A stretch of DNA of 64,000 nucleotides from Echinicola soli (GTDB taxonomy: Bacteria > Bacteroidota > Bacteroidia > Cytophagales > Cyclobacteriaceae): NCBI RefSeq assembly GCF_006575665.1, contig NZ_CP041253.1:3075001-3139000 (forward strand), written 5' to 3'. A program made the translations under genes and the position numbers. The notes below the pieces were generated by a model. That model had not been told where the DNA came from and searched no databases. It was given only the letters and a program-made list of their open reading frames with translations. This document shows, piece by piece, positions 35,923-46,550 of this stretch; position 1 is the stretch's first letter, and each line of letters opens with the position of its first letter.

Positions 35923-36942
35923 TTGATGGAACACAACAATGCCAATATTCCCGAAGAGATAAGTTCACTGCTAAGAAAGCTGCTAAGTGGTATTCCGCTT
36001 CACGAAGAGGAGCTTGCCAAGCTCAATCATTGGTACGACGAATTTTACGATGAGAAATGGGAAACAGTGGAGGACAATTTGGGTCCAGGGATGCTTGACC
36101 GAATCCATGATAAAATTGGAAAATTTAACACCAAACTGAAAAAAAATAATCACTCCTCCAGCCTATCTGAGCAAAAAGCCACCAAATGGGATACTCCCAA
36201 TTGGGTAAGGGCGGCCATGGTGACTTTTTTACTGGCAGCTACGACACTGGCCGTATATTTCAGCGAGTATGGGGCTCAGGAAGACCTACAAAAAGCAGAG
36301 GAATGGATCACCTATTGTAATCCTGCTGGACAAAAATCCAAAGTACAGCTCCCTGATGGTAGCGTCATCTATATTAATGCCGCTACTGAAGTAAAATACC
36401 AGGAAGGCTTTGGCCAGATCCATCGCGAAGTATTTGTGGAAGGGGAATCCTTCTTTGAAGTGGCCAAGGACAGCATCCCTTTTCGGGTACACAGTGCCGG
36501 GCTGGTGACAGAGGCACTGGGCACCTCCTTCAATATCAGTACTTTTGATGCCTCGTCCATCCGGGTACAGCTTGTTACGGGGATTGTAAAAGTCTATCAT
36601 GCCTTTGAGGTTAAACCATCGGCTCAGCTATCTCCGGGAGAGGAAGTGAGGCTTAAGAAAGGACAATTGTCTCCTGTGTTTTCTTTTGATATACATCAGG
36701 CTATTGCCTGGAAAGAAGGTACGATATGGCTAGATAGGACGCCCCTGACAGAAGCCATTTCAATGTTGGAACGCTGGTATGATGTCAATATCATTGTCAC
36801 TAATCCGCCAAAAAATGATGTTTATTTTACTGGGGAATTCAAAAATGCCATGCTTACACACTTGTTGGAAAGTTTAGCCTATTCCTACCGGTTTGAATAC
36901 AAGATCGACAAGAAAAATATTACCATAACCTTTAACTACTGA
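35923..36942 (+). CDS. FecR-family anti-sigma factor
   Basis: 339 aa. The N-terminal cytoplasmic ~85 residues would hold the sigma factor; one membrane span is at VRAAMVTFLLAATTLAVYF. The periplasmic FecR domain is seen in VQLPDGSVIYINAATEVKY, VFVEGESFFEVAKD and PFRVHSAGLVTEALGTSFN, and a C-terminal STN-like segment ends LLESLAYSYRFEYK. It transmits the signal from the SusC plug/STN domain to the sigma factor. Confidence 0.93.
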   Translation: MMEHNNANIPEEISSLLRKLLSGIPLHEEELAKLNHWYDEFYDEKWETVEDNLGPGMLDRIHDKIGKFNTKLKKNNHSSSLSEQKATKWDTPNWVRAAMVTFLLAATTLAVYFSEYGAQEDLQKAEEWITYCNPAGQKSKVQLPDGSVIYINAATEVKYQEGFGQIHREVFVEGESFFEVAKDSIPFRVHSAGLVTEALGTSFNISTFDASSIRVQLVTGIVKVYHAFEVKPSAQLSPGEEVRLKKGQLSPVFSFDIHQAIAWKEGTIWLDRTPLTEAISMLERWYDVNIIVTNPPKNDVYFTGEFKNAMLTHLLESLAYSYRFEYKIDKKNITITFNY

Positions 36943-37069
36943 TTGCCTATGAAAAAAGAAAGCCAGTTCACAAAAACTGGCCTCCCAGGTAACAATAGAA
37001 GAGTTTCTCAGGCCATTCTATTGACCTTGATTTCAATGATCTTACAATTCATCAAAACATGACAAATCT

Positions 37070-40000
37070 ATGAAAAAAATATTACATGCTATCCGTATGA
37101 TCAGCAAATACACCCTTATTGGTTTTGTTTTCCAGTTAGCATTCCTCAATTTTCTTTATGCAGGTCCCAGCAAGGCGCAGGAAAATCTGGATATGGAAAA
37201 GGTTACCGTGAATGTCAAGGCGAAGGAGGATCCCTTACCTACTGTCCTGGAGGACATCAAATCACAGACGGATTTTACCTTTATCTATGATGATAAGATC
37301 ATCCCGTCCAATACGAAAATATCCATAGAAGCCCGAAATGAATCTTTGGAAAATGTACTGATCGAGCTCTCCAAGGAACATCGCTGGGCCTTTAAGCAGG
37401 TCAATGATCGGATCAGCATTAAGCCGATCAAGGGACTGCACTTTGGCAAATCCGTCACCAGGGAAGTAACGGTGAGCGGAACGGTCTTGGATGCCAATAA
37501 CCTGCCTATTCCGGGGGTGACCGTTTTGGTAAAAGGCACTACCAATGGTACCACAACGGACCTGGATGGCCATTACCGCTTGAATGTTCCCGAAAACAGT
37601 GTCTTAGTATTTTCTTTTGTTGGCTTTATCACCCAGGAAGCGGCTGTCGGCAATAAGGATGTGATCGATATCCAGTTGAAAGAGAAAATATCAGCACTCA
37701 ATGAAGTAGTAGTCGTGGGCTATGGTGAGCAAAAGAAAATCAACCTTACCGGTGCTGTGAACCAGGTGGGCAGCGAAGTAACCGAAAACCGACCGGCACC
37801 TAACCTTACCAGAATGCTCCAGGGAACCATGCCAAACCTAAACATCAAAATGGTGGATGGCAGTCCGACACGGTCTGCAGCATTTAATATCCGCGGGATG
37901 ACTTCTATTGGTGCTGGTGGAGACGCCCTTGTCCTTATTGATGGAGTGGAAGGGGATCCTAACTTGGTTAACCCCAATGACGTGGAGAGCGTGACCATCC
38001 TCAAGGATGCTTCTTCTGCAGCAGTATATGGTTCCAGAGCGGCATTTGGCGTGGTACTGATTACCACCAAGTCAGCCAAAGCTGGCAAAAGCCAGCTCAA
38101 TGTAAACCTCAACCATTCTGTTAACAAACGCACTGTTGTACCGGACTTGGTGACCAATGGCTACCAATGGGCAAAGAATTTTGATGAGGCATTTTATGGG
38201 TGGTATGACTATAAAACCCATCCCATATCAGTAAACAGTACCTTTCCTTTTTCCTTGGAGTACTTAGAAAGGCTTCGTCAGCATGATGAGGATCCCAGTT
38301 TGCCCAAGGTAGAGTATGTCGAGGAAGTAGGACGGTACGAATATTATGGAAATACCGACTGGTTTAAATACCACCATAAAGATAATATGCCCGCCACCGA
38401 GGCGTCTATTAGTGCTTCCGGTGGTAATGAAAATGCCCGATATTTTGTTTCTGGGATGTATTATCACCAAGATGGAATATTTAACTATTCTTCTGATAAG
38501 TTTGACAAATATAATTTACGGGCCAAGGGAGAAGTAAACTTGAACGATTGGCTGATCCTGGAAAACAACTTCGATCTCAGTACCTATACTTATGGCTATC
38601 CGCTGCTGGCGAATGGGGATATCAACATATGGAGATATTTGGCTGTGCAGAGTTACCCAATGTTGCTTATGAACAACCCTGACGACACCTATTCACAAAA
38701 CGGTGTTTACGTAGGCGCTTCATTCTTGGAAGGCAACAGTCGCTCCGACCAAAGTAATTTTTTTGTAAGAAATACTCCAACGCTTACCGCTACTCCTTTC
38801 GGGGATCTCTTGACGCTGAAAGCCAACTTTACTTTCTCCAAGAAATTTATAAAGGACAAAAGGGTCAATAACTACGTTAACTACAGTAATGCCCCTGGAG
38901 ATCTTAATCGTTTTGGGAACAGCTTGCTGCGACAGTATGAAAATGAAACCACCTACTGGGGATCCAATATTACGGGCCAATTTAACAAGACCCTGAATGA
39001 AGGACATGATCTGGGCCTACTCTTGGGGTATAATATCGAAAGTTCTCTTACCAAAAACTGGAATACCAGCCGTGACGGGTTATTGGTGCCCGAAAAGCCA
39101 GACTATAACTTGCTTGATGGACTGAACTACACCATCAGTGGAGGAGGTAGTGAATGGAAGTATTTGGGCGCTTTTTACCGGTTAAACTACAGCTATAAAG
39201 ACAAATACCTGTTGGAATTCAATGGCCGTTATGACGGGTCTTCTAAGTTTCCGTCTGATGAGCGGTATGGTTTCTTCCCTTCCGTATCTGCCGGTTGGAA
39301 TGTGTCCGAGGAGGGCTTTATGCAAAATACCCGAAATTGGTTGGATAATTTGAAAATCAGGACTTCCTATGGTTCGCTTGGCAATGGTAACGTGGCTCCT
39401 TACCGTTATTTGGAAACCATGTCTGTCAATAAGTCAACCGTGATCCTAGAAGGTATTCAGAAAGGCTATACCTATATGCCCGGTGTGATCCCCAATAGCT
39501 TGACTTGGGAGCGTGCCACTACTTTTAACATTGGGGTGGATGCTTCCTTCTTGGATGGTCGATTGGGTGTGAATTACGATTGGTATAATAGGATGACCAC
39601 GGACATGTTTACCTTTGGCCAGCCACTTCCCAATGTGTTTGGCGCTACGGAACCATATGGCAACTATGCAGATCTTTCCACCAAAGGCTGGGAGTTTACC
39701 ATTACTTGGAAAGATCAGGCAATTGTGGGCGGTAAGCCACTTGAATACGGTTTTAATGGATCCGTTTGGGACAATAGGTCCACCATCACGAAGTTTAACA
39801 ACCCTGAAAAAGTATTGGGTTCTGGCTATTATGTAGGACAAGATGTGGGTGAAATTTGGGGCTATGTGACCGAAGGCTTATTTGCATCTGAAGAAGATGT
39901 CCTTAACCATGCCGATCAAGATTTCCTGCGCAATTCCAATGGAAACATCTGGCTTCCTGGTGACCTCAAATTCACGGATCTCAATGATGATGGTGTCATT

Positions 40001-40600
40001 AACCAAGGGGACAACACGGTGAACAATCCCGGTGACCGTAAGATTATCGGAAACAATGCCCCTCGTTATCAATTTGGGTTTACCCTTAATGCTAATTGGA
40101 ATAATTTTGGGATATCGGCTTTCTTCCAAGGTATAGCCAAAAGAGACTGGTACTTTGCCCCGGAGGCGGATCTTTTCTGGGGTATCTACAACAGGCCATA
40201 CAGTTTCCAACCTACCAAGATGATGAGCGATTATTGGACAGAGGAAAATCCTGACGCCTATTTCCCAAGGCTCAGGGGTTATACGGCTTTGGGAACCGGA
40301 AGATCATTGGGGGCAGCACAGACCCGGTACTTGCAGGATGCCAGCTATATCCGATTGAAAAACATTACCGTGGACTATTCCCTTCCTACACAATGGGTGA
40401 GTAAAATCGGCATGCAGCGGGCTAAGATTTTCTTTACCGGGCAAAATATTTGGACCCGTACCGGCTTGAGTAAGCATACGGATAATTTTGATCCAGAGAT
40501 TATCGAGAACCCACTTGGGGATATGACCAATGGTTATGGCCAAGGGGATGCCTATCCAATGCTCAAGTCCTACACACTTGGCGTAAACCTTTCCTTCTAA
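37070..40600 (+). CDS. SusC/RagA-family TonB-linked outer-membrane transporter with STN domain
   Basis: 1176 aa. Signal and secretin/TonB short N-terminal (STN) domain around residues 40-125 (LPTVLEDIKSQTDFTFIYDD), a CarboxypepD_reg-like domain (VSGTVLDANNLPIPGVTVLV), the TonB-box-like NEVVVVGYGEQKK, the plug (MLQGTMPNLNIKMVDG, GAGGDALVLIDGVEG) and a 22-strand barrel ending YTLGVNLSF. STN indicates signalling through the FecR/sigma pair just upstream. It imports a solute together with the SusD protein. Confidence 0.95.
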   Translation: MKKILHAIRMISKYTLIGFVFQLAFLNFLYAGPSKAQENLDMEKVTVNVKAKEDPLPTVLEDIKSQTDFTFIYDDKIIPSNTKISIEARNESLENVLIELSKEHRWAFKQVNDRISIKPIKGLHFGKSVTREVTVSGTVLDANNLPIPGVTVLVKGTTNGTTTDLDGHYRLNVPENSVLVFSFVGFITQEAAVGNKDVIDIQLKEKISALNEVVVVGYGEQKKINLTGAVNQVGSEVTENRPAPNLTRMLQGTMPNLNIKMVDGSPTRSAAFNIRGMTSIGAGGDALVLIDGVEGDPNLVNPNDVESVTILKDASSAAVYGSRAAFGVVLITTKSAKAGKSQLNVNLNHSVNKRTVVPDLVTNGYQWAKNFDEAFYGWYDYKTHPISVNSTFPFSLEYLERLRQHDEDPSLPKVEYVEEVGRYEYYGNTDWFKYHHKDNMPATEASISASGGNENARYFVSGMYYHQDGIFNYSSDKFDKYNLRAKGEVNLNDWLILENNFDLSTYTYGYPLLANGDINIWRYLAVQSYPMLLMNNPDDTYSQNGVYVGASFLEGNSRSDQSNFFVRNTPTLTATPFGDLLTLKANFTFSKKFIKDKRVNNYVNYSNAPGDLNRFGNSLLRQYENETTYWGSNITGQFNKTLNEGHDLGLLLGYNIESSLTKNWNTSRDGLLVPEKPDYNLLDGLNYTISGGGSEWKYLGAFYRLNYSYKDKYLLEFNGRYDGSSKFPSDERYGFFPSVSAGWNVSEEGFMQNTRNWLDNLKIRTSYGSLGNGNVAPYRYLETMSVNKSTVILEGIQKGYTYMPGVIPNSLTWERATTFNIGVDASFLDGRLGVNYDWYNRMTTDMFTFGQPLPNVFGATEPYGNYADLSTKGWEFTITWKDQAIVGGKPLEYGFNGSVWDNRSTITKFNNPEKVLGSGYYVGQDVGEIWGYVTEGLFASEEDVLNHADQDFLRNSNGNIWLPGDLKFTDLNDDGVINQGDNTVNNPGDRKIIGNNAPRYQFGFTLNANWNNFGISAFFQGIAKRDWYFAPEADLFWGIYNRPYSFQPTKMMSDYWTEENPDAYFPRLRGYTALGTGRSLGAAQTRYLQDASYIRLKNITVDYSLPTQWVSKIGMQRAKIFFTGQNIWTRTGLSKHTDNFDPEIIENPLGDMTNGYGQGDAYPMLKSYTLGVNLSF

Positions 40601-40615
40601 CCACCAAACTGGACA

Positions 40616-42373
40616 ATGATCATGAAAAAGATATTTCATTTAATAATAGCATTAATCGGCTTGGTACCTGTTTTGATATCCTGTGAAGATTTCCTTGAAT
40701 CCGAACCTGTAGACAAGCTGGTACCCAATTCCTTTTTCCAGTCAGAAAAGGATCTGGAGCTATATTCCAATTCCTTTTACCAGCGGCAGGTTCCAGGTGG
40801 ACTGTCTGTGGTACAAAGCGATGAAATGGGAGAGTTTACCTCTAAAAACCAATCCAATAACTTCATAGCCGGAGCGTACTCTTCAGTAGATGAAGGGGCT
40901 TGGAACTGGTCTGATCTGAGGAACATCAATTACTTTCTGGAAAACTTCAACAACGAAGCTATACCACAAGAGGCAAGGGACCATTACGAGGGAATTGCCA
41001 GGTTTTTCAGGGCTTATTTTTACTTTGATATGGTGAAACGCTACGGAAATGTTCCGTGGTATTCCAAGACGTTGGCTACTGATGATCCCGATCTTTACAA
41101 GCCGAGGGATTCACGAGAGGCAGTTATCGACTCGATGTTGGTGGATCTGGATTTTGCGACATCCCATATTAGAGACACTAAAGACAATGCTTCTTCTATG
41201 GTTACCAGACAGGTGGCATATGCCTTTATGTCCAGGGTTTGCCTGTTTGAGGGAACTTACCGAAAGTACCATGATGAGCTGGGACTGCAAGGTACGGCTG
41301 AAGAGTTGCTTCGAAAGGCCGCTGATGCTGCAAAAACAGTCATGGATGCCAAGCAATTCCAAATTTACAACACGGGAAGCCCAGCGACGGATTACCGAGA
41401 TATATTTACCAGCGAAAATCCCGTTTCTGAGGAAGTAATGTGGGCGGTGGTATACAATAATGCCTTGAAAAGATGGCACAATATCACCTGGAAGTTTAAC
41501 AGTGCCACATATGGTAACCGATGGGGGCTGAACAAGCAGTTCGTCAATACCTACCTGATGACCGATGGCAGCAGGTTTACAGAACGCCAGGGCTATGACA
41601 CGATTCAATTCGTGCGTGAGATGGAAAATCGGGACTTCCGTTTGGCGCAGACTGTGCGTTCGTTGGGTTACACCAGGCTGGACGGTACGCCTGCTCCACC
41701 AAATTTTGGCTACACTTATACAGGTTATCATATCTTGAAATTCAGCTTGGATGACAGTAGATTGGATGGGATTTCTGAATCTTATAATTCTATTCCTTTG
41801 ATCCGTTATGCAGAGGTGTTGCTCAATTATGCTGAAGCTAAAGCGGAATTAGGTGAATTTGACAGGGGAATTTGGGAGCAAACCATTGCACCCCTTCGTG
41901 GACGCGCCGGGGTGGATCCAACGATCCCTGCTGCGACAGACAGTTACCTTCAATCTGTGTATTTCCCGAATATTGGCGATAAATTCCTTTTGGAAATCCG
42001 ACGGGAAAGAGGTGTTGAGCTTTGCTACGAAGGCTTCCGATACGATGACCTGTTGCGATGGAAAAAAGGTGATTTGGTAGAAATGCCCTGGGAGGGGATC
42101 TATGTACCTGGGCTAAACCAACCGATGGATTTGGATGGAAATGGAAAGCCTGATGTAGCCTTTGTTGAATCGGTTCCGGACGAAAAGATTTCTGGTGTGA
42201 TCTACTTTGTCGTTGATGGTTCAAACTCCATTTTGACAGAAGGTGACAAGGGACATATCGTCTGGAGGGCTAATGAGGAACGTCAATTCCCTGATAAGAA
42301 ATACCTGCATCCGATTTCCAACAGCGACTTGGTACTCAATCCAGACCTAGGGCAAAATCCAGGCTGGGAATAA
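40616..42373 (+). CDS. SusD/RagB-family outer-membrane lipoprotein
   Basis: 585 aa. Lipobox LVPVLISCEDF; SusD TPR-like features (IARFFRAYFYFDMVKRYGNVP, YAEVLLNYAEAKAELGEF, LLEIRRERGVELCYEG) are clear. It starts 15 bp after SusC and caps the transporter for ligand capture. It ends with a hairpin at 42390. Confidence 0.96.
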   Translation: MIMKKIFHLIIALIGLVPVLISCEDFLESEPVDKLVPNSFFQSEKDLELYSNSFYQRQVPGGLSVVQSDEMGEFTSKNQSNNFIAGAYSSVDEGAWNWSDLRNINYFLENFNNEAIPQEARDHYEGIARFFRAYFYFDMVKRYGNVPWYSKTLATDDPDLYKPRDSREAVIDSMLVDLDFATSHIRDTKDNASSMVTRQVAYAFMSRVCLFEGTYRKYHDELGLQGTAEELLRKAADAAKTVMDAKQFQIYNTGSPATDYRDIFTSENPVSEEVMWAVVYNNALKRWHNITWKFNSATYGNRWGLNKQFVNTYLMTDGSRFTERQGYDTIQFVREMENRDFRLAQTVRSLGYTRLDGTPAPPNFGYTYTGYHILKFSLDDSRLDGISESYNSIPLIRYAEVLLNYAEAKAELGEFDRGIWEQTIAPLRGRAGVDPTIPAATDSYLQSVYFPNIGDKFLLEIRRERGVELCYEGFRYDDLLRWKKGDLVEMPWEGIYVPGLNQPMDLDGNGKPDVAFVESVPDEKISGVIYFVVDGSNSILTEGDKGHIVWRANEERQFPDKKYLHPISNSDLVLNPDLGQNPGWE

Positions 42374-42389
42374 AGGCTTTTGTTGCAGG

Positions 42390-42418
42390 CCAATCCCTGA
42401 TGAGGAATCAGGGATTGG
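42390..42418 (+). terminator. Hairpin after susD-like gene
   Basis: An 11-bp stem CCAATCCCTGA/TCAGGGATTGG, 17 bp past the stop. There is no long T-tract, so it may be a partial terminator or a stability hairpin that sets the ratio of SusCD to the downstream enzymes. Confidence 0.6.
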
Positions 42419-42476
42419 TAATAACAAGGATATGTTATCTCTTGTTTAGTAAAATTTAATTTTAACGTTATTCGAA

Positions 42477-43637
42477 ATGAAAAAATATATGGTTTTATTG
42501 TCCATGGTGCTATTAAGCACTTTGGGCAATGTTTTTGCCCAAAGGAGCAAGATAATTATCCCTGACATAGCCGGTTATCAAACCTTGAAAGGTGATTTTC
42601 ATATGCACACGGTATTTTCGGATGGCCATGTTTGGCCCACCTTTCGGGTCAATGAGGCCCTGCGGGATGGAATGGATGTGATTGCCATTACCGAACACAT
42701 GGATTATGAGGGGTTCCCGGAGGAAATCGAAAGAGATTATAACAAAAGTTATGAGATTGCTGCCGAGGCGGCCAAGGATAAAGGTTTGATGGTCATCAAA
42801 GGAGTGGAAATTTCCCCACGAGTGCCTCCTTATCACCATAATGCCATTTTTCTGGAAGATGCCAATAGTCTTCCGATGGAATACATGAAGAATACCCATA
42901 AGAAATTTATCATGAAAGACAGCATTACGAGGGAGCAACTGATGGAGCCTTTTTTGGAAGCGCAGCGACAAGGGGCATTTGTTTCTTATAATCACCCGAG
43001 CTATAATTGGTGGGACAAGAAAGATACGGTGCTGTTTACTGATTTTCATCAAGAGCTGCTAGATAAAGGAATCCTGGGAGGAGTGGAAGTGGTCAATTCC
43101 GGCAGGTACAATATCATCGCACATAGGATGGCCATGAAATATAACTTGACGATGCTTTGCAACACCGATGAGCATTATGATATGTATCCACGCTATGTCG
43201 ACACCCATAGGCCCATGACCTTGGTTTTTGTGGAGGAGAAGACGCCGGAAGGAGTCGAGGAAGCGATGCGGGCCAAGCGAACTGCATTATATTTTGGTGA
43301 TTATGTGGTGGCCAGACAACCTGAGGCAGAGGCCTTATTTAAGGCTGCAGTGGGGGTGGATGCAGAAAAAAAAGACAGAAAGGGTGAACCAATTATTGTA
43401 GTCACCCTAAAAAATACCAGTGATATCCCTTTCCACTTACAGCTCAAAAGTCGCTATAATATCGAATTGCTTCCCTTGGGACAGTTAATACTGGGAGCTC
43501 AAGAGGAGAAAGAGGTGGTGCTCAAAGAGGTCTGGGATACTCCTGATGAGACTAAACTGGAGGTAAAAGTAGAGAATATTTTGGTGACTCCGGATGAAGC
43601 AATGTTGACGCAATTTACGTTTTCTGATTTTGAATAG
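42477..43637 (+). CDS. PHP-domain phosphoesterase (Sb-PDE-like), exported
   Basis: 386 aa. Signal peptide ends GNVFAQ. PHP metal-binding motifs in order: DFHMHTVFSDG, IAITEHMDYEG, KGVEISP with HH (PPYHHNAIF), SYNHPSYNW and NTDEHYD. Proteins of this type include a phosphodiesterase able to split organophosphate diesters (Sb-PDE of Sphingobium). The C-terminal ~80 residues form a beta domain. It follows susD in the same direction, so its substrate is likely the one captured by SusCD. Confidence 0.88.
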   Translation: MKKYMVLLSMVLLSTLGNVFAQRSKIIIPDIAGYQTLKGDFHMHTVFSDGHVWPTFRVNEALRDGMDVIAITEHMDYEGFPEEIERDYNKSYEIAAEAAKDKGLMVIKGVEISPRVPPYHHNAIFLEDANSLPMEYMKNTHKKFIMKDSITREQLMEPFLEAQRQGAFVSYNHPSYNWWDKKDTVLFTDFHQELLDKGILGGVEVVNSGRYNIIAHRMAMKYNLTMLCNTDEHYDMYPRYVDTHRPMTLVFVEEKTPEGVEEAMRAKRTALYFGDYVVARQPEAEALFKAAVGVDAEKKDRKGEPIIVVTLKNTSDIPFHLQLKSRYNIELLPLGQLILGAQEEKEVVLKEVWDTPDETKLEVKVENILVTPDEAMLTQFTFSDFE

Positions 43638-43653
43638 TATTGACAATAGACTG

Positions 43654-44451
43654 ATGACAAATACCTCCTTACAGCCCTTTTTGCCTAAATGCTTATGGGC
43701 TGTTTTTACACTGTTTTGTTTGCCCATAACAGTAACAGGACAAAGCCTCAAGGTGATGAGCTATAACATCCATCATGGAGCTGACAGTGAAGAAGTCTTT
43801 ACGCATGAGAAAATTGGACAGTTTATCAAGTCAAGCGGGGTGGAGATCGTTGGTCTTCAAGAAGTGGATAGTATCTGCGAGCGATCTGGGAAAAGTGATC
43901 AGATGAAAATCTTTGCTAAGATAACGGGCATGGAAGCGACCTTTGGACGGCACTTTGCTTATGATGGAGGCGCCTATGGATTGGGTATCCTATCCAGATA
44001 TCCCATGAGAGATATACGGAATGATCGTATCACCAGTATTCGCTCCAATGGTGAAAAGGGGACATTGGCTTTACTCTCTGCCAAGCTGACCTTACCGAGT
44101 GGCCAGGATATTATTTTTGCTACGGTACATTTTGCCTTGGACCAGACCACCAGGATGCAGCAGGCCAAGGAGGTTTTGGGTTATTTGGACTGTGATCTTC
44201 CAGTGATTCTCACCGGTGACCTTAATGCAGAGCCACATTCCGAGGAAATAAAGTTGCTGAACACCAAACTGTTCAATACCCAATCAAAGGCAGATCACAC
44301 TTTTCCATTTGATCAACCTATTAAAAAGATTGATTATATAATGGTGAGTAGAAAGGGATGTTCTGTAGTAATCAAAACGATGGTTGTGTCAGGAAATCAC
44401 TTGTCGGACCATCTGCCGATTATTTCAGAGGTGAAGATTGGGGAGGAATAA
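43654..44451 (+). CDS. Endonuclease/exonuclease/phosphatase (EEP) family protein, exported
   Basis: About 265 aa from the ATG at 43654; a TTG at 43630 overlapping the previous gene is less likely. Signal-like hydrophobic start (WAVFTLFCLPITVTGQ). EEP catalytic residues: MSYNIHHG, VGLQEVDS, LTGDLNAEPHS, KIDYIMVS, LSDHLPIIS. The family splits phosphodiester bonds in nucleic acids, sphingomyelin or inositol phosphates. Together with the PHP enzyme it makes this a phosphodiester-degrading locus. Confidence 0.9.
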   Translation: MTNTSLQPFLPKCLWAVFTLFCLPITVTGQSLKVMSYNIHHGADSEEVFTHEKIGQFIKSSGVEIVGLQEVDSICERSGKSDQMKIFAKITGMEATFGRHFAYDGGAYGLGILSRYPMRDIRNDRITSIRSNGEKGTLALLSAKLTLPSGQDIIFATVHFALDQTTRMQQAKEVLGYLDCDLPVILTGDLNAEPHSEEIKLLNTKLFNTQSKADHTFPFDQPIKKIDYIMVSRKGCSVVIKTMVVSGNHLSDHLPIISEVKIGEE

Positions 44452-44873
44452 TGTTGGTTTAGGTTTTGGAAGGTACTCAGACTTTAGGATTAGTGGGCTA
44501 AGTCGGGAGGCTTAGACCACTATTTATTTTTTCTCCAATCGATAAGGAGGATTGCGGTTTACGATTTTAATGAGTAACATAAAATATAGGTCTATTGACA
44601 TTTTTTTGATTTGGTAATCATATGTCCGAAATGCCTATACTTTTTATATTCCGAAACTTACCATTACTGACAGTAATTCACCATTTGTTTACTTGCAATT
44701 TTACCTTTTACGAGTAATTTTGTTACTCATGAGTAATTTTTTTACTCTTAAGGTTTTGTATACATCACTGGTTGTGATTGACCTGGCGAAGCTGCGTCTG
44801 GAGCTGAAGGTCCAAAGCAGGAAGCCAAAAGCCAATCAAAGACGTCATCAGTTAAACAATTCAACGACCTATA
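44452..44873. other. Intergenic region before the polysaccharide cluster
   Basis: 420 bp. AT-rich, with a few short direct repeats of GAGTAATTTTNTTACTC type near 44712-44752. No gene recognised. Probably holds the promoter of the polysaccharide cluster. Confidence 0.5.
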
Positions 44874-45689
44874 TTGGAACCAAAGATCATAGAACCATCC
44901 AAGGGGTGGAAGCTGGTAGATTTCAAAGAGCTCTGGCGGTATAAGGACCTGCTTTACTTCCTGACTTTGCGAGGCATTAAGGCACGTTATGCGCAGAGTA
45001 TTTTGGGTGTGACATGGGCGATTATTCAGCCTCTCTTTACGACATTGGTCTTTACGGTAGTATTTGGAAATCTGGCCAAAGTGGACTCTGACGGGATGCC
45101 TTACATTCTATTTTCCTATTTGGCATTGTGGCCGTGGAATTATTTTTCCGGCACCCTCACCGAGTCTGCCAATAGTCTTATTGCCAATTCCGGGATGATC
45201 ACCAAGGTGTATTTTCCAAGGATGGTGCTGCCGCTTGCCTCGATATTTTCCAAGTTGTTGGACTTTATCATTGCATTTCTGGTGGTCTTGGGTTTTCTGA
45301 TTTATTTTCAGGTCATGCCGGGCTGGGGACTGGTTTTTCTGCCGCTGTTGATTGTTCAGTTGCTGCTGACCTCCCTGGGCATTGGTATGATTCTGTCCGC
45401 CATGGCCGTACAATACCGCGATGTCAAACATGCCCTGACCTTTTTGGTACAGCTGCTGATGTACGCAGCGCCAGTAGTGTACAGCACGACTGCCGTCCCC
45501 GAAGAGTATCGGTCATTTTATATTCTGAATCCCATGGTCGGCGTGATCGAAGGCTTCCGTGCCGCCTTCCTGGACCGCCCCATACCCTGGGAATGGATCT
45601 GGCCAGGAGCAATGGTAGCTTTGGTGCTTTTTGTCTTTGGGATGTTTTATTTCAGGCGGATGGAGCGAGTGTTTGCGGATGTGGCGTAA
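44874..45689 (+). CDS. wzm: ABC-2 polysaccharide export permease (Wzm type)
   Basis: 271 aa from a TTG at 44874 (a stop lies seven codons upstream, and there is no ATG that keeps the N-terminus). Six hydrophobic segments and the family motif at the N-terminus: LLYFLTLRGIKARYAQSILG and WAIIQPLFTTLVFTVVFG. It exports lipid-linked polysaccharide across the inner membrane with the Wzt ATPase at 47450. The two are separated by the cysC remnant and a GT2 gene. Confidence 0.92.
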   Translation: MEPKIIEPSKGWKLVDFKELWRYKDLLYFLTLRGIKARYAQSILGVTWAIIQPLFTTLVFTVVFGNLAKVDSDGMPYILFSYLALWPWNYFSGTLTESANSLIANSGMITKVYFPRMVLPLASIFSKLLDFIIAFLVVLGFLIYFQVMPGWGLVFLPLLIVQLLLTSLGIGMILSAMAVQYRDVKHALTFLVQLLMYAAPVVYSTTAVPEEYRSFYILNPMVGVIEGFRAAFLDRPIPWEWIWPGAMVALVLFVFGMFYFRRMERVFADVA

Positions 45690-45925
45690 GGGAAGTAGAA
45701 AGTATTGAGATGTGAGACTTGAGATCGATGTAGCTAGAAGCAAGTATCAAGTAGCGAGATTATAGTAACTAGACGTGAGTCTTGAGACATTTTGTAACAA
45801 AAAAATGTGGACAAGGAAGTTGACCAAGCAAAAAAAGAAAGCATCTCAGAAGGGTGTAAGCTTTGTAGCCATGGGTGAACCTCATGGAGAAAGGTCGATA
45901 GTATAATGCCTATTAGAAGTGTATA

Positions 45926-46548
<623 letters not shown>

Positions 46549-46550
46549 AG

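Noticed and set aside
44693..44944. 83-aa frame overlapping the wzm start
   Set aside because: Overlaps the permease gene in another frame and has no recognisable domain.
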